Assembly: GCA_029224185.1 (NCBI GenBank)
Contig: CM055198.1
Span: forward strand, 9,183,016 to 9,247,015
Length of the DNA stretch: 64,000 nucleotides
From: Karalla daura
Lineage: Eukaryota; Chordata; Actinopteri; Chaetodontiformes; Leiognathidae
Direction: 5' to 3'
Part shown: positions 1 through 14,399 of the stretch, piece by piece
How the letters are laid out: each line of letters opens with the position of its first letter
How positions within the stretch are numbered: position 1 is the first letter of the stretch
Program-made: the position numbers and the translations under genes
The notes under the pieces: generated by a model
What the model was told of the DNA's origin: nothing
What the model saw: only the letters and a program-made list of their open reading frames with translations
The model's database searches: none

Positions 1-2436
1 TGTCTCAGATCTTGCTGCAGACAAGCTCTCCAGCTATTAGTGCGGTTTTGTTGCTTCCTGCTGTACAACCACTGCCTGGCTGGCCTAAGCCCTCTAAAAA
101 ATCGTCTGTGTACTTTTACCTCTTGGTTCTTTTTTGTTTTTAACCTTGCTCTCCAGCTCTACTGTCCCCACTGTGTCATGAGCGCCGCCCATTTTGAAGA
201 TGCCTGCTGAAGGACACACTGGAGCTGGTGTGACAGAGCCGCTCCCAGCAGGGCCTCATGCGGATAAAACATGCTGTGGGCATGTGTGCAGGCAGGTAGC
301 CTGGTGACTGCGCGTGTTGTTTTCAGAGTGGGGCCAAGCCTTCCATCAGTGGACAGGAAGTCAGCAATGAAATGATTTTCTGAAAGGTTTTCAGTGTCGC
401 TGTACGAGGTGACTCACTGTGTGACTTGTGTGGCTAGTACGACCGACTTAGTCATCAGATTTTAAAGGATAACACGTGAGTCAGGCACATGGTGGGGAAC
501 TGTGAGAGTAGGCGATACTACTGGTCCGTTGGCAGAAAAGCGTACATGTTGGATGAGCCCTTTTGATTCAGTTTCTCCTTTACCTGTGTCCTTCTTTTGG
601 TTCCCATGCAGACAAAAGGACTGAGAGGCATGCGTCCAGGTGGCAGTTGTTTTTTGATCTCTATCATTCACGTCAGACTCCTGATCCACTCCGAGGACTT
701 ACAAAAATGTCAACATTTTAGCTCGGCTCAACAGTGAGCCTCCCTCCTCTAAGCTGGGAAAGGCCACGAATTGTTACATCCTAACTTACAGAGTGGGACT
801 AGTGATGAGGGCCCGCTTTGGGGCAACTTTGGTAGAAATGACAGCGATCATCCATCCTGCGCTGGCAGGTTTCATTTAGCGCCGCTAACCACGTCTTCAG
901 GGACTGTCGGCAATGCAGGTCGATCCGTCTTAAGAGAAATGGCTGTCAGCCACAAGTGGGCGTGGTGCAGACGCGATGACAGCGCGACAGTTTGTTTGAA
1001 AACAATGGCAGCTCCCACAGAGGATCGCGGAGAGGGTGCTGTCATGCATCAGTTAAATCACAGCTGGAGAGTATTTACCCTCTGAAAGACGAACAGAAAA
1101 CAACTCGGAAGGCTCGTTTTTGCACATCTCCATCTTCAGCCAGACTTTCACTTCGTTTGCTTTGATCTGACTGGTTCGCCCCCGTGGCGACAGACAGGCA
1201 TTGCATTCACCAAACAGGTAATCAGTCAAAAATAATCTGCACTAAAAACACCATGGAACGACATATTTGGAAATAAAACTCATCATCATGTCGAATTAAC
1301 GTTACATACAGTATTTTCTGGACGCAACGTATTTTTTTTTTGCAACTTACTTGTCATTTTCATTATAAAACCAAATAAATAGCCAACAACTGTGAATGCT
1401 TAACGTGTGAGACAGATCAAGAACAGTGCTCACATGCCTAACTCATGCAACCATTGAACCAAATCACCTTCAAAGTGTTTTACACCATATAAACAGGACA
1501 TGTGTAGAGACTGCAGGAAATCGAAAGCAGACGAATTGATCACGCGAGTGCTTGTGTCATTTATTCACACGATAGAAAAACACTTAGGCACAAAAAGATA
1601 CTGCAAGTCAACAAAACAGCCTGGAGTGATAACATTTCATTTAAGAGGACCACAATCAGCTAATGTTATGTTATACACCCAAATTTACCAAATTCTTTAC
1701 CCACGTACGAAACTAATGATTTGCCACTCATTTCTAAATGGGGTTAGTTGCCATTGCACAGTTGCTAAGCACTAGTACATGGTACTTAGAACAGGTTAGG
1801 CAGAGGGTGTTTATACTTAGCACATGACTGCCACCATTCAGGGATGCAATATGTTCTTCTAGGTTAGACTTGTCTATACTTTACCAAAACAAACCTATTA
1901 AAAAAGTGCTACCAATGCTTTGTGTGCAAAATGCCTCATTGTTATGCCAACTGTGTGTATAGAACCACAACTGCATACAGTATGTGGTTGTCAACTATGT
2001 GAATCGTGTCCAATACAGACTATATATTTCATACATTGGGGGAACAACCATTAACATGTTGCATTCAGGAATTAGGTTACCTCCAAAATCTTTTCATTAC
2101 AGATAAGCAGATGTGCCCTGACAAAGTGTCCTGGAAAATTTCCACTGTGAATTTTTGAAATGTCGACAAAGGTTTCGTCCCTGACTGTTACTGGGTGAGC
2201 ATTAAACTGTGTGTTACTGCAAAGAAACTTGCAGGAAAAAAGAGAGAGCGTCCATAATGCATTTAGAGTCTGGATCTGTCATTTGTCCATGGTGTGTTTA
2301 GCAAATGTTTGTTGTTATTTCCTCTCTGTCGTAACCTTGGCAACAAGCCTTTGGGGCATCATGGTCCCCAATTATCTGATATTGTTTTGGCAGTCATGTG
2401 CTCTCCTCTGCTTGAACTGCACACATGGGCACACTA
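1..2436. other. intergenic, nothing recognised
   Basis: This is unique-looking, mildly AT-rich sequence. Short open frames occur, but none has family resemblance, splice-site support or a sustained coding pattern. Confidence 0.5.
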
Positions 2437-2635
2437 ACACACACACACACACACACACATCCGCACACACATGCACACTGTAGTTTGACAAGGTGCTAAA
2501 TGGGAAGGGGGCGGGGGTTACAGGATATTGGTGGGCTCAGGGCTACAGTGTCTGGTTCTCTGGTCAATATCCTACACACACCCTTAAACAAGGCTGATGG
2601 AGAGAGAGAGAGCGAGAGAGAGAGAGAGAGAGAGA
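2437..2635. repeat. CA microsatellite (2437-2459) and GA microsatellite (2600-2635)
   Basis: Two short dinucleotide arrays are separated by about 140 bases of unique sequence. The GA array has one interrupting C. Confidence 0.9.
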
Positions 2636-4524
2636 AATGCCAGACGTGGAGGAACAGACCTGTGTATCCACTGGGGGCAGGTTTACCTGTTCCGCTCTGT
2701 TTCTACTCCAAACTCCCCGAGCATTTCGCTTGTGGAGGACGGTGGTTGTCTCGGGTCATTTTCATTGACTCAGTCTTAAGCTGTTTGTGCTTAGCAGCCA
2801 ACTGATGTTTACTGCCAAACACAGCTGCCCGCTAAGACGGAGACCGCGAGGTGCGTGGAGGGCAGGATATGCGTGAGCATTACTGCACAGCCTGATAATG
2901 AGGAGCTCTGAAGCTATATATTACCTGTCTTTACACTGCAGTGAGACATAACAACAACACTGCTACTGTAACAGCTGCTGCGGCTGTTTTGGTCTGTTTT
3001 TGATGCACATGTATACAACTGGTCACATGTACAGTATGTGGTGGGAATGTGTCTCCTTTGTTCCCTTGTGTCTTGCATGACAGCCTAGCTCTACTGCCAT
3101 TGACATTATTTTTCAACCATTTTTATCAATCATCTTATATGATATATACAGATCTAGCAGGGCCCGCATGAAAACTGAAGTACCGAAAGAGAAAACCCAT
3201 GTACACATGGGATGAACATGCTGTTTCTACACAGAGGGGCCCTGAGTTTGAGTCCTGGGTCCTCCTAGCTGTGAGGTAACAATGCTAACCACTCGTTACT
3301 GTGTCGCCCTGTTCTTCAACCACCAGTCTGAAAACAATGAAGCCATAAAAAGCTTTGTGGTAGCCACCGACCATGAGCTCTGACCTTTTGAGGCTGCAGC
3401 TCAGCCTACAGCAAGACTCTGACATTTTGAGATGTATGCTTGATTTGGTCTCTGTCTGAGAGCTGGATAGTAAGACAGACAGCACTCTGGTGTGCGTCTG
3501 GTGAACGCGCAGTAGGTCCGGTGCCAGCAATGTTTTGGCTCATCTCAGAGTAAACACCGGAAACAGATAACCTGACTGTGTCCAAAGGTAATATAATTAG
3601 CGCTCCAGCAGCACTTAAACTCTCTAATTCACACATGAGGCTAGATCGCAGCCGTTGCAAGTGTAAAACTGGCAAATTGTGGAGTGTCATCAGTCTGAAG
3701 TTGCCAGGAAACCAGCAGAGACTTCAGGAAGTTGCTGCCTGCCAATAAATAGTGTGGCGCAGTAAAACCTGCAACTTGTGAGTTCCACTCCCACTACACT
3801 TTTTTTTTTTTTTTACAAGGATTTAATAAATTAGATGTAATGCCCTTCTTGGTGGTTTGACAGCTTTGCACAAGGTTTCAGGCTCCGTATTTTCCCCAAT
3901 TCCTCAATTCCTCTGTTTCTTGTGCCTTGTCACACATACCACAACATTACTTGTATAAGTGGCATGAAGGCATGGTCCAGAACTTGTTCCAAATTTTCCC
4001 TGAATATCAATTCAGGGAACACCTGCTCTCATGCGCACATGTGCAGGAAGTGTTCCTGAACATCAGCGGGTGCATGTGTGAACAGGTTGTGGAGGCACTC
4101 AGAGATGGATGTCATCCTCGGATAGGAGCAGGCTAGGGCTACACATATCCAGTCTTTAAGATGAGCTGGTATTAGACGGCAGCCTAAAGTCTCCTCTCAA
4201 TCTTTTAGCCAAAGTGAAACAAGAGCACTCCGACGACTTCCTGATCGCACGCACGGCTCGCACAAGCAGACACGTTTCCCTCTTCCCTCCCCGTGGCCGT
4301 ATCAGCACGATCGGCCTACATTTGCCGCTTGACAGGTGAAAGCAGGTGGGAGGGCCGTGGGTGTCGTTCACAGGAGAGGTGAGATGAAAAGCCCGGCACG
4401 GTGTCGTTCTCCCGTCCTCCCTCTGTTCCGATTTCTGCTCCTGCGTTGGTGTGAGTCCGCTCACGGCTCCAAGGGCAAACAAAAAGAGAAACGGCAGCAG
4501 GTTGTCAAGGCAACACGGGAGCTG
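2636..4524. other. intergenic, mostly unique sequence
   Basis: Apart from the repeat fragment near 3.2-3.3 kb and a T run near 3801-3814, nothing is recognised. Confidence 0.45.
3235..3310 (-). repeat. fragment of the (GGAT)n-tailed dispersed fish repeat
   Basis: The string around AGCTGTGAGGTAACAATGC, followed by TAACCACT and GTCGCCCTG, is the reverse complement of the familiar fish repeat wording 'cagtggttagcactgttgcctcacagc'. Related wording recurs at 25478-25540 and 44490-44620. The copy is short and decayed. Confidence 0.5.
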
Positions 4525-4550
4525 CACACACACACACACACACACACACA
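4525..4550. repeat. CA microsatellite
   Basis: A pure CA array of about 13 units. Confidence 0.9.
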
Positions 4551-5489
4551 TACAGGTGATGTGTATGGTTTGCTGCGTCCACACATGCTCAGACATGTGT
4601 GGTTGGTACGTCAGCGGCGTTCTGTTTGCAGCGTGAGCTCGCGTTTGTGGGCTGAGGCTGAGGAACCTTTCACGACTTCAGCCGATGAGTGGGAATCTGA
4701 AGTCGGCTGCACGTCACAAGCTTTATTTTAGACAACAACCGTGTCCTTGGTCTCACGACTTGCGTCCCACTTTGAGGCCGACTTTGGAGATGACGTATTG
4801 GGGCGACACGGCCAGCGCTGGCTGCAGCAGAAACTCTCTCTCCCACAAATAGAATTTATATGCACATCATTTTGATGTATGTTTCCTATTAGCTGTATGA
4901 GATTTTTCAGCATGTGAGCTTTCCCATCTCAATGCTTTCTAGTCTCAATAACAAGACATTCATCATGATGTCGCTCCTCCTCTTAACCTCTTTGGAACGT
5001 GGTTTTGATAGTCCTAGTCTTTTTTTTTCTCTCATATGTCATTCATGTGTCTGCGTCCCCTCCTCTCTGCCCCCCAAGAGCCCTGAGATAGTTTTAATGG
5101 CTGGGCGTGCCCACCCTTCACATGCAAATGTGGGAAAAGTAACAACCAGACAAAATCAAGAGAGAAATTCAAAACAAATGCTTAATTAGTAGCTGGGGAT
5201 TCAAATGGAGCCAGCGACGCCACAGCCAATGTAGCAAACAATTTTGAGAGGGGGAGCTGAGAAAGGCAGTGATATAAATGTCAGGTTTGAAAGAAGTGTT
5301 AATGTGCACTTTCTGGTACAGAGAGAGCATTCATGGAGCCTCTGGGGGTTTGATGTGTGTGCATGTACGATGTGAAAGCCAGTCCTCACATCCGTGTGTG
5401 TGTGTGTGTGTGTGTGCGTACGTCAGCGTTTTTCTAATGTGTGTCGAGCTGTATGTGTTAATTGACTACAACGGAGTGGAAAATGGGTC

Positions 5490-5980
5490 GGGTAGCTCGA
5501 ATTCAAAAACACCTTGCTTAGCCATGCAAAAGATCAGTGTGACACTGTTAAGTTCAGCTTTCACTGGCAGATTTAATGATCAAAGGATTATTCTCTCCAG
5601 TTGGATCACAGCCTGGGATGAATTAAGGATTAATTTGCCAGATATTAACTTGGAGGAATGGATTATGCAGGTATAGAAAGGCAAACACAGAGAAGGATGT
5701 CGTTAAACTCAACTCTGACCCTATTTGCTTACAAGGAAAGCAATTTGTCTTTTTCCCCCCATTCTCTGTTTTTCCTAACTGCGTTAAGAAAGGAAATGCT
5801 GCGCCTGAATGTTGGCAGCCCCACCAGAGTCAATAACAGACAAAACAATATGAGTAGCTAAATTAAATTGGATAACTTTGTATATATAGCCATATCCCCG
5901 TACGCCCTCCAAGATCCCAATCCTAATAAACTCTGGCCTGGTCTCTGCCAAGTCTAATTTGTTCACTCTGCTTGTGTTTC
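5490..5980. other. AT-rich unique block, possible conserved non-coding element
   Basis: This is a low-CpG stretch without simple repeats, rich in homeodomain-like ATTA/TAAT cores (for example GGATTAATTTG near 5627). This appearance is common in conserved enhancers, but conservation cannot be judged from one sequence. Confidence 0.15.
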
Positions 5981-6979
5981 TGCAGAATGATCTTGATTAA
6001 GACACACACCCCTCCATAGGGCCAGACCAGCTCCTTATCTCGCTGCAAGGAAGTGAGGAAGGAACCATCAACGCGCACACAAAGGCTGCGTCATTTGCAA
6101 TGCAAGTCAGACGTGTTTAGTTTTATGTATTTTTCCATTAGCTGTGAGCCCCAGAATTTGATTTGTTTGAATGGCTGCTTGGCTGTCCAAATTAACAACT
6201 GTTTTTTTTGTGTTTTTTTTTTGTCTGTCTTGATCTGGAAACTGAGCATTACAACATGGACACAAAGCAGGTGGTGAGGGAAGAATCTCTGGATTGATGC
6301 TACGTGCAAGGACCACACAGTGATTGTTCTGATCATATCTCAGTGCATAATCAGAAAAAAAACAAGAGTGCAAGTCCTCTTTCTGAATGAAGATGCAGGC
6401 TGCAGAGCAACAGTATGTAGGTGGCCATGAAGTGTTGCATATGCCAGAATTGTGGGAATGAAACATTTTTATGGGACATTAAATGGTGTCGTGCTATCAC
6501 AAACACATAATTCATGTCCTACTTCTCATGATGATAACTCGACACTTCTCAAAATCGTTAAATGGTCCTGCATACACTCTCCTCTTTCAAAGATGTCATG
6601 TTATTACACTTGTCTAAGATTTTTGCCAAAATGTCATTGTCAATTTGAGATGTCCGAAGAAAGACAGTATGCGATTTAAACTGGATTCATGGTGAGAAGA
6701 TAAATCCATTCATGAAGGCAGATTTATGATGTATGAAAACCCAGCCCAGGGCTGAGGAAGAAGAGGGGAGGTGTTAATGACTGGCGAGTCAAAGTGAAGT
6801 GAGGCAAAGGGAAAAGCGGAGAGAGGTTTAAATATACGGGTAGGAGAAGTCTTGCCCCTGTGCTGCTCTCCTTTTCCCTTCAGCAGGGGTGGTCCGCTAG
6901 CTAGATAACCCCAACCAGACAGCCGTGGGTGATAGAGATCAGATTGAGTTGACAGACTGGAGTGCAGCCCAGACACACA

Positions 6980-6985
<6 letters not shown>

Positions 6986-7059
<74 letters not shown>
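6986..7059. repeat. CA microsatellite, about 37 units
   Basis: An uninterrupted CA array, flanked on the left by short imperfect CA. Confidence 0.95.
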
Positions 7060-7063
<4 letters not shown>

Positions 7064-7536
7064 GAGTAATGAAGAATGAGAGAATTAAAAAGGCATTTTG
7101 TCGAAAGAAAGGAAGAAATCAGCATTCTTTGTTGTTTGTCTGTCTTTTACAGCAGAAAGAGAAGTGAGTGAAAGCAGTGTGCTGGAAGTCCTTTGTTCTG
7201 TCAAACAAACACGTCAACTTCCCCGAACTGTCTTCTGAACCTGCATCATGGGTATTTGTATATAGCAACATCACACCCACAAGTGTCCATTTGCATATCG
7301 TCAGTATATTGTACAAATGACTAATCTTTAATTTAGCAAAAATTATTCATACCAAAAAAAAATTGCTGTTTTCAGAGGATGTTAATTAGGTAGAGGTAGT
7401 CAGAGGCTGTTTTATGAGGAGGTTTGACACATGGGTTTGACTGGTCTACAGAAGACATAATAAGAAAGACCAATTATTTTCCTTGAGTTGAGAGTGATTA
7501 TGTTTTACATTGTGAGCCAAGATTTGCTCCTTGACC

Positions 7537-7985
7537 CTTTCTTTTCACATGCTGTGTTGTACAGGCGATTCTGTCTTCACATCTATGCAGATGATGCAGT
7601 CCTGTACTCCTTCTTCACCATGTCAGTGATGTTGTGAATTAAAGATCAGATATTAGATGCTACGCATCTCAAAGTCAAGCAAACCTCAAATGACACCACT
7701 GATTCTTGTCATCTAGCCACAGGAGAGAACCTAACATGAGGACCTAACATTTTCAGCTTTAACATTCAGATTTAACGTTGCTGCCATTTTGCCATTTTGA
7801 GATTCTTTCAATGCCACATGAGTATTTGTATGTGTGGATGACAGGTGCTGTCTGTCTGCACAGTGTCCTTAATGTCATATTCATATTGGAACTGTGCTCT
7901 GACTCTGGGATCCAACAACTCGCTGTCCTGCTGGCTAAAAACATGCAGCTCAAATTGGATTTTACAAGCAGGAGATAACTGTGTC
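7537..7985 (+). mobile_element. decayed non-LTR (LINE) reverse-transcriptase fragment
   Basis: Positions 7575-7613 read LHIYADDAVLYSFFT, containing the YADD catalytic motif of reverse transcriptase (7584-7595). About 70 residues further, in another frame, 7810-7975 reads EYLYVWMTGAVCL and later MQLKLDFTSR. These resemble the 'YLGIWLD...KLKLGFYFRN' region that follows YADD in fish L2/Rex1-like LINEs. Order and spacing fit one degraded element with frameshifts. No ends or target-site duplication were identified, and the family assignment is uncertain. Confidence 0.6.
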
Positions 7986-7999
7986 TGAATTTTCTTCTC

Positions 8000-10195
8000 C
8001 CCACTTGACTGCTATTTTCTGTGGGCATCTGTGTGGGTGCGTGCATGCGTGCGTGTGTGTGTGTGCGTGCGTGTGTGTCAGTGTCAGAAGGATGTGTGAG
8101 AACTTGCATCCCAGAGGTCATTGTCTCTGGGTCCAGACGGCTCCAACCCAGGTCCTCAGCGTAGCTTCACTAATCTGCTATAATTATGTCACACAGCCAA
8201 CTCACTCACAGTCACACAAACACGCTGACTCCCTGTCTCCTCGATTCTTTCAGTGTTTTTTTTCCCACTCTTTTTCTTTTTTTCCCCTCAGGAGGCTGGA
8301 GTCGTGGTCGCCTCGGGGTGACTGGCTGCGTACGACACTGTGTTACGCAGGCAATGGGACTACCACCCTGCTACGGCACAACTTCACAGCTCCGGGGTGA
8401 AGAGAGAGACGCAATCGCCTTCGTGACTTGTTTTTTAGTGAAACGGGCTTCCAACGCGAGAGTCATCAGCCGCACGCATCACTCGCCTCTCCCCCCAACC
8501 CTGCTGCCGTGACGCATCTCTCCCTTGTGTTTTGTCAGACGCAATGCCTCGGGGTCTGTGGTGACGCAGAGGCAGTGTGGGCATCCCAAACCCAGACTAC
8601 CTTACTCAGGGTCATGGGAGTTCAGTTTAAAGGGAAACCCTGGCTCGGCTGCAAATGACAGATTCTATTGCCAACCTCACTAAACAGTTTTGGGGTTTTT
8701 TTGCAGTCAGACATTCAGTCATGTATATGCACTTATCTAATCACACCTTTGGCCATCTTTCCTCTTGGAATTGATATTATTGTCTCCAAAGTAATTACTG
8801 AGATGTGGAAATGCAATAATGGGGCTAAAACGGAGGTCAAAGTGGTCGAGAAACATAAGCAGCCGGCGCAGGTTCGGAATAAATCCCCCTGAACTAATTT
8901 AGATGAGTAAATTAGGATGAATTACTACATTGGGCAAATTGTCAACATCTACTACGTTTGCTTTATCTGCAAATGAACTGCTCTTGACAAGCTGGCTAAG
9001 TTGTTGTTGGAAGCTACTGCTGGAGGCGTTTTGCCCTTTTGCACTCAATATTATACTAACTAACAGAACATAATGGCCTGACCTATGAAAGGCCCATGCC
9101 AGATGAAAACACAGCTATTTTCGTATGAGGTTTTCACAAAAACACACACAACATATCCCTCCACTTAACCCAAGACATTTTGCAAAGCAGCACTAAATCG
9201 TCATCAGTTTAAAAAAAAGGAAAAAAAAGCACCAAGGATTCATTTGTAGCTGAACCACTGAACCTGCAATTTCCATCCTCATTGTCTTGTCACGCAGCAC
9301 CACGCCCTCCTGCCAGACCATAAGCGTGACTTGTGAACACATTAAATGTTTATCTTGGGTTTTGCCTCCAAAACAAACATTTTTCATTGTTCCATAAATC
9401 TAAAACTAGAAAATGCAGCTTTGCTGCCACGAGGACAAAAACTGTAATCATCATTTGTATGGCGCTTTTCCCCACAGTTGCAAAACCAGCTACGAGACAC
9501 GAAACCAGTGTGTGCACCCTGGATTTGTGAAGATGGTTCCATCTTCCATCCACAGTGTTGCAAAATACTCTAAATCAAACATGAGCCTTAATTTGATCAT
9601 AACAGTTGTATTAAGTCGCATCATTATTATACTGTGTTAGAGCACAGTGATTTCTTATGAGTCATAGTACATTACCTTCTACTCACCATCAATCATCTGT
9701 CACACGCGCAGAATAATCCCTTTTATGTCTAATGCTAATGCTTGTCTCAGTGTTGTTACGGACACTAAAAATATGATTTGAATTGTAAGCAAATGCACAC
9801 TGGTTACTGTATGTAGCTTGGGAAAGGATATGAAAAGTAACATCATTTTGTTTGACAGAATGGGAGCATGCAAATAAGGTAACAAGACATAAGATGAACT
9901 CTCGTTTAGGTAAACAACCTAAAAATAATTGCATTAATTCGATCTAACAATTGGCTGAGCCTGGCTGCACCCTCTAAAACAACAATACTGTTTTAAATTT
10001 CCAGGCTACGGAGCCGTAATGAGGAGTTAGAATTCATAATTGTGGTTGGCACTCATTTATATTGCAGTGATGTATATTGGAGTGAACTCTGTTTAACCCC
10101 GGTGACAGCATTCATTTATTCAGAGGGCAGGTTGCCCTTACAGGACAAACCTGTTCCCTTTCAAAAGAGCTCTGTACAGCTTTTTGGCCTGCGTC

Positions 10196-10199
<4 letters not shown>
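8000..10199. other. intergenic, unique sequence
   Basis: There is a short GT/GC-interrupted stretch at about 8040-8085. The block 8720-9010 is AT-rich and repeat-free, with the same look as possible regulatory sequence. Nothing else is recognised. Confidence 0.4.

Positions 10200-10259
<60 letters not shown>
10200..10259. repeat. TG microsatellite, 30 units
   Basis: An uninterrupted TG array. Confidence 0.95.
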
Positions 10260-10261
<2 letters not shown>

Positions 10262-10748
10262 CCCCACTGAGCTCATTAAACTGTTAACATTGCTGTCCTC
10301 CTGCGCACAAAACCCTCAAACCTCACAAGATATTGCACGTTTAGTGGTTGAGACGCACAGTGCTGCACACATACGCACTCACAAAGACCACAAAGCTTTT
10401 CTGACTAAATGCGTGCCTGGCTGCTTGCTTAAACACACACACAGACGCGCGCACACGCACGCACACCATGCATGCATGCACGCACGCCCGCACGCACACG
10501 GCTGCAGCACAGCACTCTTATTTAAACTGATGTGAGTGCTGTCACGACATCCGACTAGTCCTATTTGTTCCACAGAAGCCTTGGCGTGAGAGAGCAGGGT
10601 CACCCCACTGGCTCTCATGCAAATCCATTCAGTACACACGCACGCGCGCACACTCACAGACACACAAACGCACTTAATAGTCCCGCAGATAAGCAAAAAG
10701 ACAGAGAGGCAGACAGGCAGGGGAGAGAGCTAAAGAAGAAAGCAGAGA

Positions 10749-10785
10749 GAGAGAGAGAGAGTGGGGGGGGGGGAGAGAGAGAGGC
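10749..10785. repeat. GA array with internal G run
   Basis: A short GA array is interrupted by about nine G bases. Confidence 0.8.
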
Positions 10786-13700
10786 AGGGACAGGAAAACA
10801 AGCAGGGTAAAGACGGACAGACAGACAGAGACACTGAGGCACACATGAAATGACAGTTATCCAGATGGACAGCCTAAAATAAACAGTGGCTGAGTTAGAC
10901 CTCGAGATTTTAAAGTTGTATTACCTCATTCCCTGGTGGCTCTAAATGATTACTTGATTGATAAAAATGACTTTTTTGTGGCCTGTTGCTTTGTTTAGCA
11001 GCTTGTGCAGGTGAAAGTAGAGCAGGGGATCAATCAATGATGACTGGTCAAAAGATTAAAGGGCAGACAGAACAAACAATGCAACTGTAGATCAGATCAT
11101 AAAGCTAATGCTACTTTTGTTGTTGAACAAAACTGAGGCCATCGCACAATGTGATATTTTTTGATGTGACATTACCTCAAGTGGCGTTTTAGGAATTTGT
11201 GGGGTTTAAGCCTGTCATCTGTCAGATCTTTTATTTATCACAGACGGAGAAAAGACATGACATAGAGAAACTAGGGCGCATGCTAATGTTAGCCAAGTGA
11301 GCCCTGATGTTAGATAAGCTAACACAATAACGTTAGCTGCACAGGCGCTGTCGCCGAATCAGCTCAACTGCGAGGAATTAGCACGAGGAATTTTCAGAAA
11401 TATACAAATAATGCAACTCTAATCCTTAATTCCCCATCTAAAGACATCTACGTTCATAACGCATGTTTGCTTTGGTTTGTCAGGCACCACAGACAACACA
11501 GACCTCTGCTCTCCATAATGGTGAGTGATTTACTTCTCGACAATGAAACCTGCTTAGCCATTTTTGACATGGATTACAATTTCTTCATTTGGTTTCTGTC
11601 CACTTGTCCACATTCAGGTCACACGTGCAGCAGTTTCAGCAGTAGGGAGGCCAGACACTCCTGGCTCAGGCCACTTTCACCAACCTCCCTGGGGTGATCC
11701 TGACGCGTTCCCAAGCCAGCCAAGACACATAATCTCTTTAGAGTGTCCTGGGCTGAACCCGAGTCTCCTCTTGGATGGATATATCTAAAACATGCATCAG
11801 CTGGCTCTCTTCAGGAGGAGCAGCAGCTCTTCATTGTGCCTCTCCCGAGCTCCTCTCTGAGTCTGAGCCCAGCCACCGTACAGAGAAAACAAATTTCAGC
11901 ACTTATATTTCCAATCTTATTTTTTTTCGGTCACTGCCCGCAACTCATGACCATTTAGGTGAGGGTCGGAATGAGCCGGTAAATTGAGTGCATCGCCTTG
12001 CGGCTCAGCTTTCTCCATCACAATGAAGCGGTGTAGTCCCTGCATCGCTCCATCTTACTGTCAGTTCCAATGACGTCAAAATTTGCTATTCTTGTTTCTT
12101 TTGTTGCAATGCATTTTTTGCCCTTTTTTCCACCTCCTGCCTTTCATGTGTGCGAGTATTAGACAATGGGTGATCCTAATATCCCCCCCCCCCCCCCCCC
12201 CGAATCAGATGCGAGTCCATGTGACAGACCTAAAAAAAAATGCAGTAGGAAGCTACTACACTGCGAGGTAACATTACATCGCATGTACAAAGGGACCATG
12301 TGCCATCACTCAGTTCCAAAAAAAGCTGCACGCATCCGAGGAGCAGAGTGAAAGCAGTGGGAGGGCTGGGCTATCTAGGTTGACTAACTTATGTCATAAA
12401 AGTTATATCACAAAACCGGCAGGAAAAAAGAGGGAGGCCTGTTATTTCCACACACTTATTCTGAGTGCAAACCCGTCTCATCAGTTTCACAATTCTTCTT
12501 TTTTCATTGTCACTTACATATTTTCAGTGTAGGCTGCTGAGCCTGTAGTATTTTGCTGGGATTTCTGTGAGTTCAACCTGCATGTTGTGCCCGTCGGATT
12601 TGCCCCGCATAGCCTAGCCCTAATATGTCAAGCGTGACAATATTAGTCATTTCATGCCAAAAAAAGAATAGTGGGTCATCTTCACCCCCCCCCCCCCTCT
12701 TAAATCCGTGCATGCTCACACAGACACACTCACACACTCTCACAGACATACACTTTGGCCTGTCGCCCCTCCCCCCTCCTTTTCCTTCCCCTCTCTCTTA
12801 TACACATGCACGCAAGCACACACTCAGCATGCTTCATTATACACTTGCCCACACAGCATAGCGTGCCGGAAACAGATTCAATAGATGCCAAGCTCCCGGT
12901 CCCTGCAGGCTCAGTGCCCCTAAAACACTGAATGCACCTTCCCAAATTAGGTTAATTTGCTTTTGCCACAGAGGCTGCCCAAAATACAGTCTAGTGGCTC
13001 CACAAACAATTACCAAAGGGAAATAATTTGATTATTTTTGCGCGTATTCCGTCTCTCATCAATTATTAACCTGTCTGAGTTCAATAATCAGACAAGCTGA
13101 AGTGAAATAGATATGAGCTGTGTTGAAATTATTTTATGACAATCAAAATAATGATTATAATGATGATACTTCTTTCATATTTTGATGTACAACTAAAGTT
13201 TTTTTACGTGATATCACAAAAAGCTTGTTAAATGAGGATATGGTTTCAGAGAGGGCAAGAGGGAGACAGACAGAAAGGGGAGGGGGGACGTGGAGAGCGG
13301 GCTTGTCTTCCCTCTGCCCTCTTTGGCACAGTGGGGTGCGAGGTTTGATTATTGTCTCTGCCTGAGTACAACATTTTTTTCCCCTTTTTTTGTCACGTTG
13401 ACCAATTTTCCTCTGCCGTGGAGGCAGATAATCAGGCACGGAAGGTAGGCCCAGACTTCAGTGGGCGGGTGCAATTTGCATCAGAGAAGCTCAGTCTGCA
13501 CGATTCATTGACGGGTCCATAAATAGCATGAGATGCATTGCAAATGAAATCATAGCAAAGATCTCTCTCTCGCTCACACAGAGGCAGCCCTGGCTAGCAT
13601 TGAGACAGGTTTGCTTTGGTCAGTCGCAGGGCAATAAGTGCAATGATATCACATAAAAAGGCATAGTTATGTCTGTCTAAAGTCATTTGTAAACAGCCCT

Positions 13701-14399
13701 ATTAGCATAAAACCAATGGCTGTGCTAAAGCCCCGCAGGGGATGTCTGGCTGTTATTTCAGATTACAACTGAGGCGATAAAATAAATGCACACAACCCAA
13801 ACAAAACATCCAGTATGATCAACTGTATGCATGCAAGCAGGCAAAGCTCAGATAACGTGACTACAAGGCCTTGCCTGTCTTCATTATCTTTCTTGTTTAC
13901 AAGCAAAAAATGTCTACATTAAGGGTAAACAATTTAGATATTTTTCACATCACTTCCATTTTTGTATCTTACAGATTCCCCTCCCCTCGTCTTGTTGTTC
14001 CTGCTGTTGTGTCCAATACCCACTGGAATGCAACTGGCCTGTTGATGTCAATCTTGCCATGTGAAGCCCCGAGCTGACAAGCAGAAAATTGAACTGATGA
14101 ACATTACCAACTGATGCTCCCATGTCTCTGGACTGGAAGGCAACGACTGCTGTGTGATACGGGTCAACTGACAAGAAGGAGGGGGAGAATGGCTGTCCTG
14201 AGGTCTGATAATGGTCCAAGGTTATGTTGACCTTTTCTGGGAATATTAGTACTTTTTCCCCCCAGACTTGAAACCATCTGTGTCGATTGTTGACATTGTA
14301 GAAAGGAAGCAAAGTAAAGGCATCATATAACAGCATAATACAGAATAGATATAGCTCTCTCCTTATACATGTATATATTTACACACACACACGCACACA
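10786..14399. other. intergenic upstream of the LEKR1-like gene
   Basis: The region contains a 19-base C run (12183-12201), a 13-base C run (12685-12697) and AT-rich unique sequence, notably 12930-13160 with many ATTA-type cores. No exon is supported. Confidence 0.4.
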
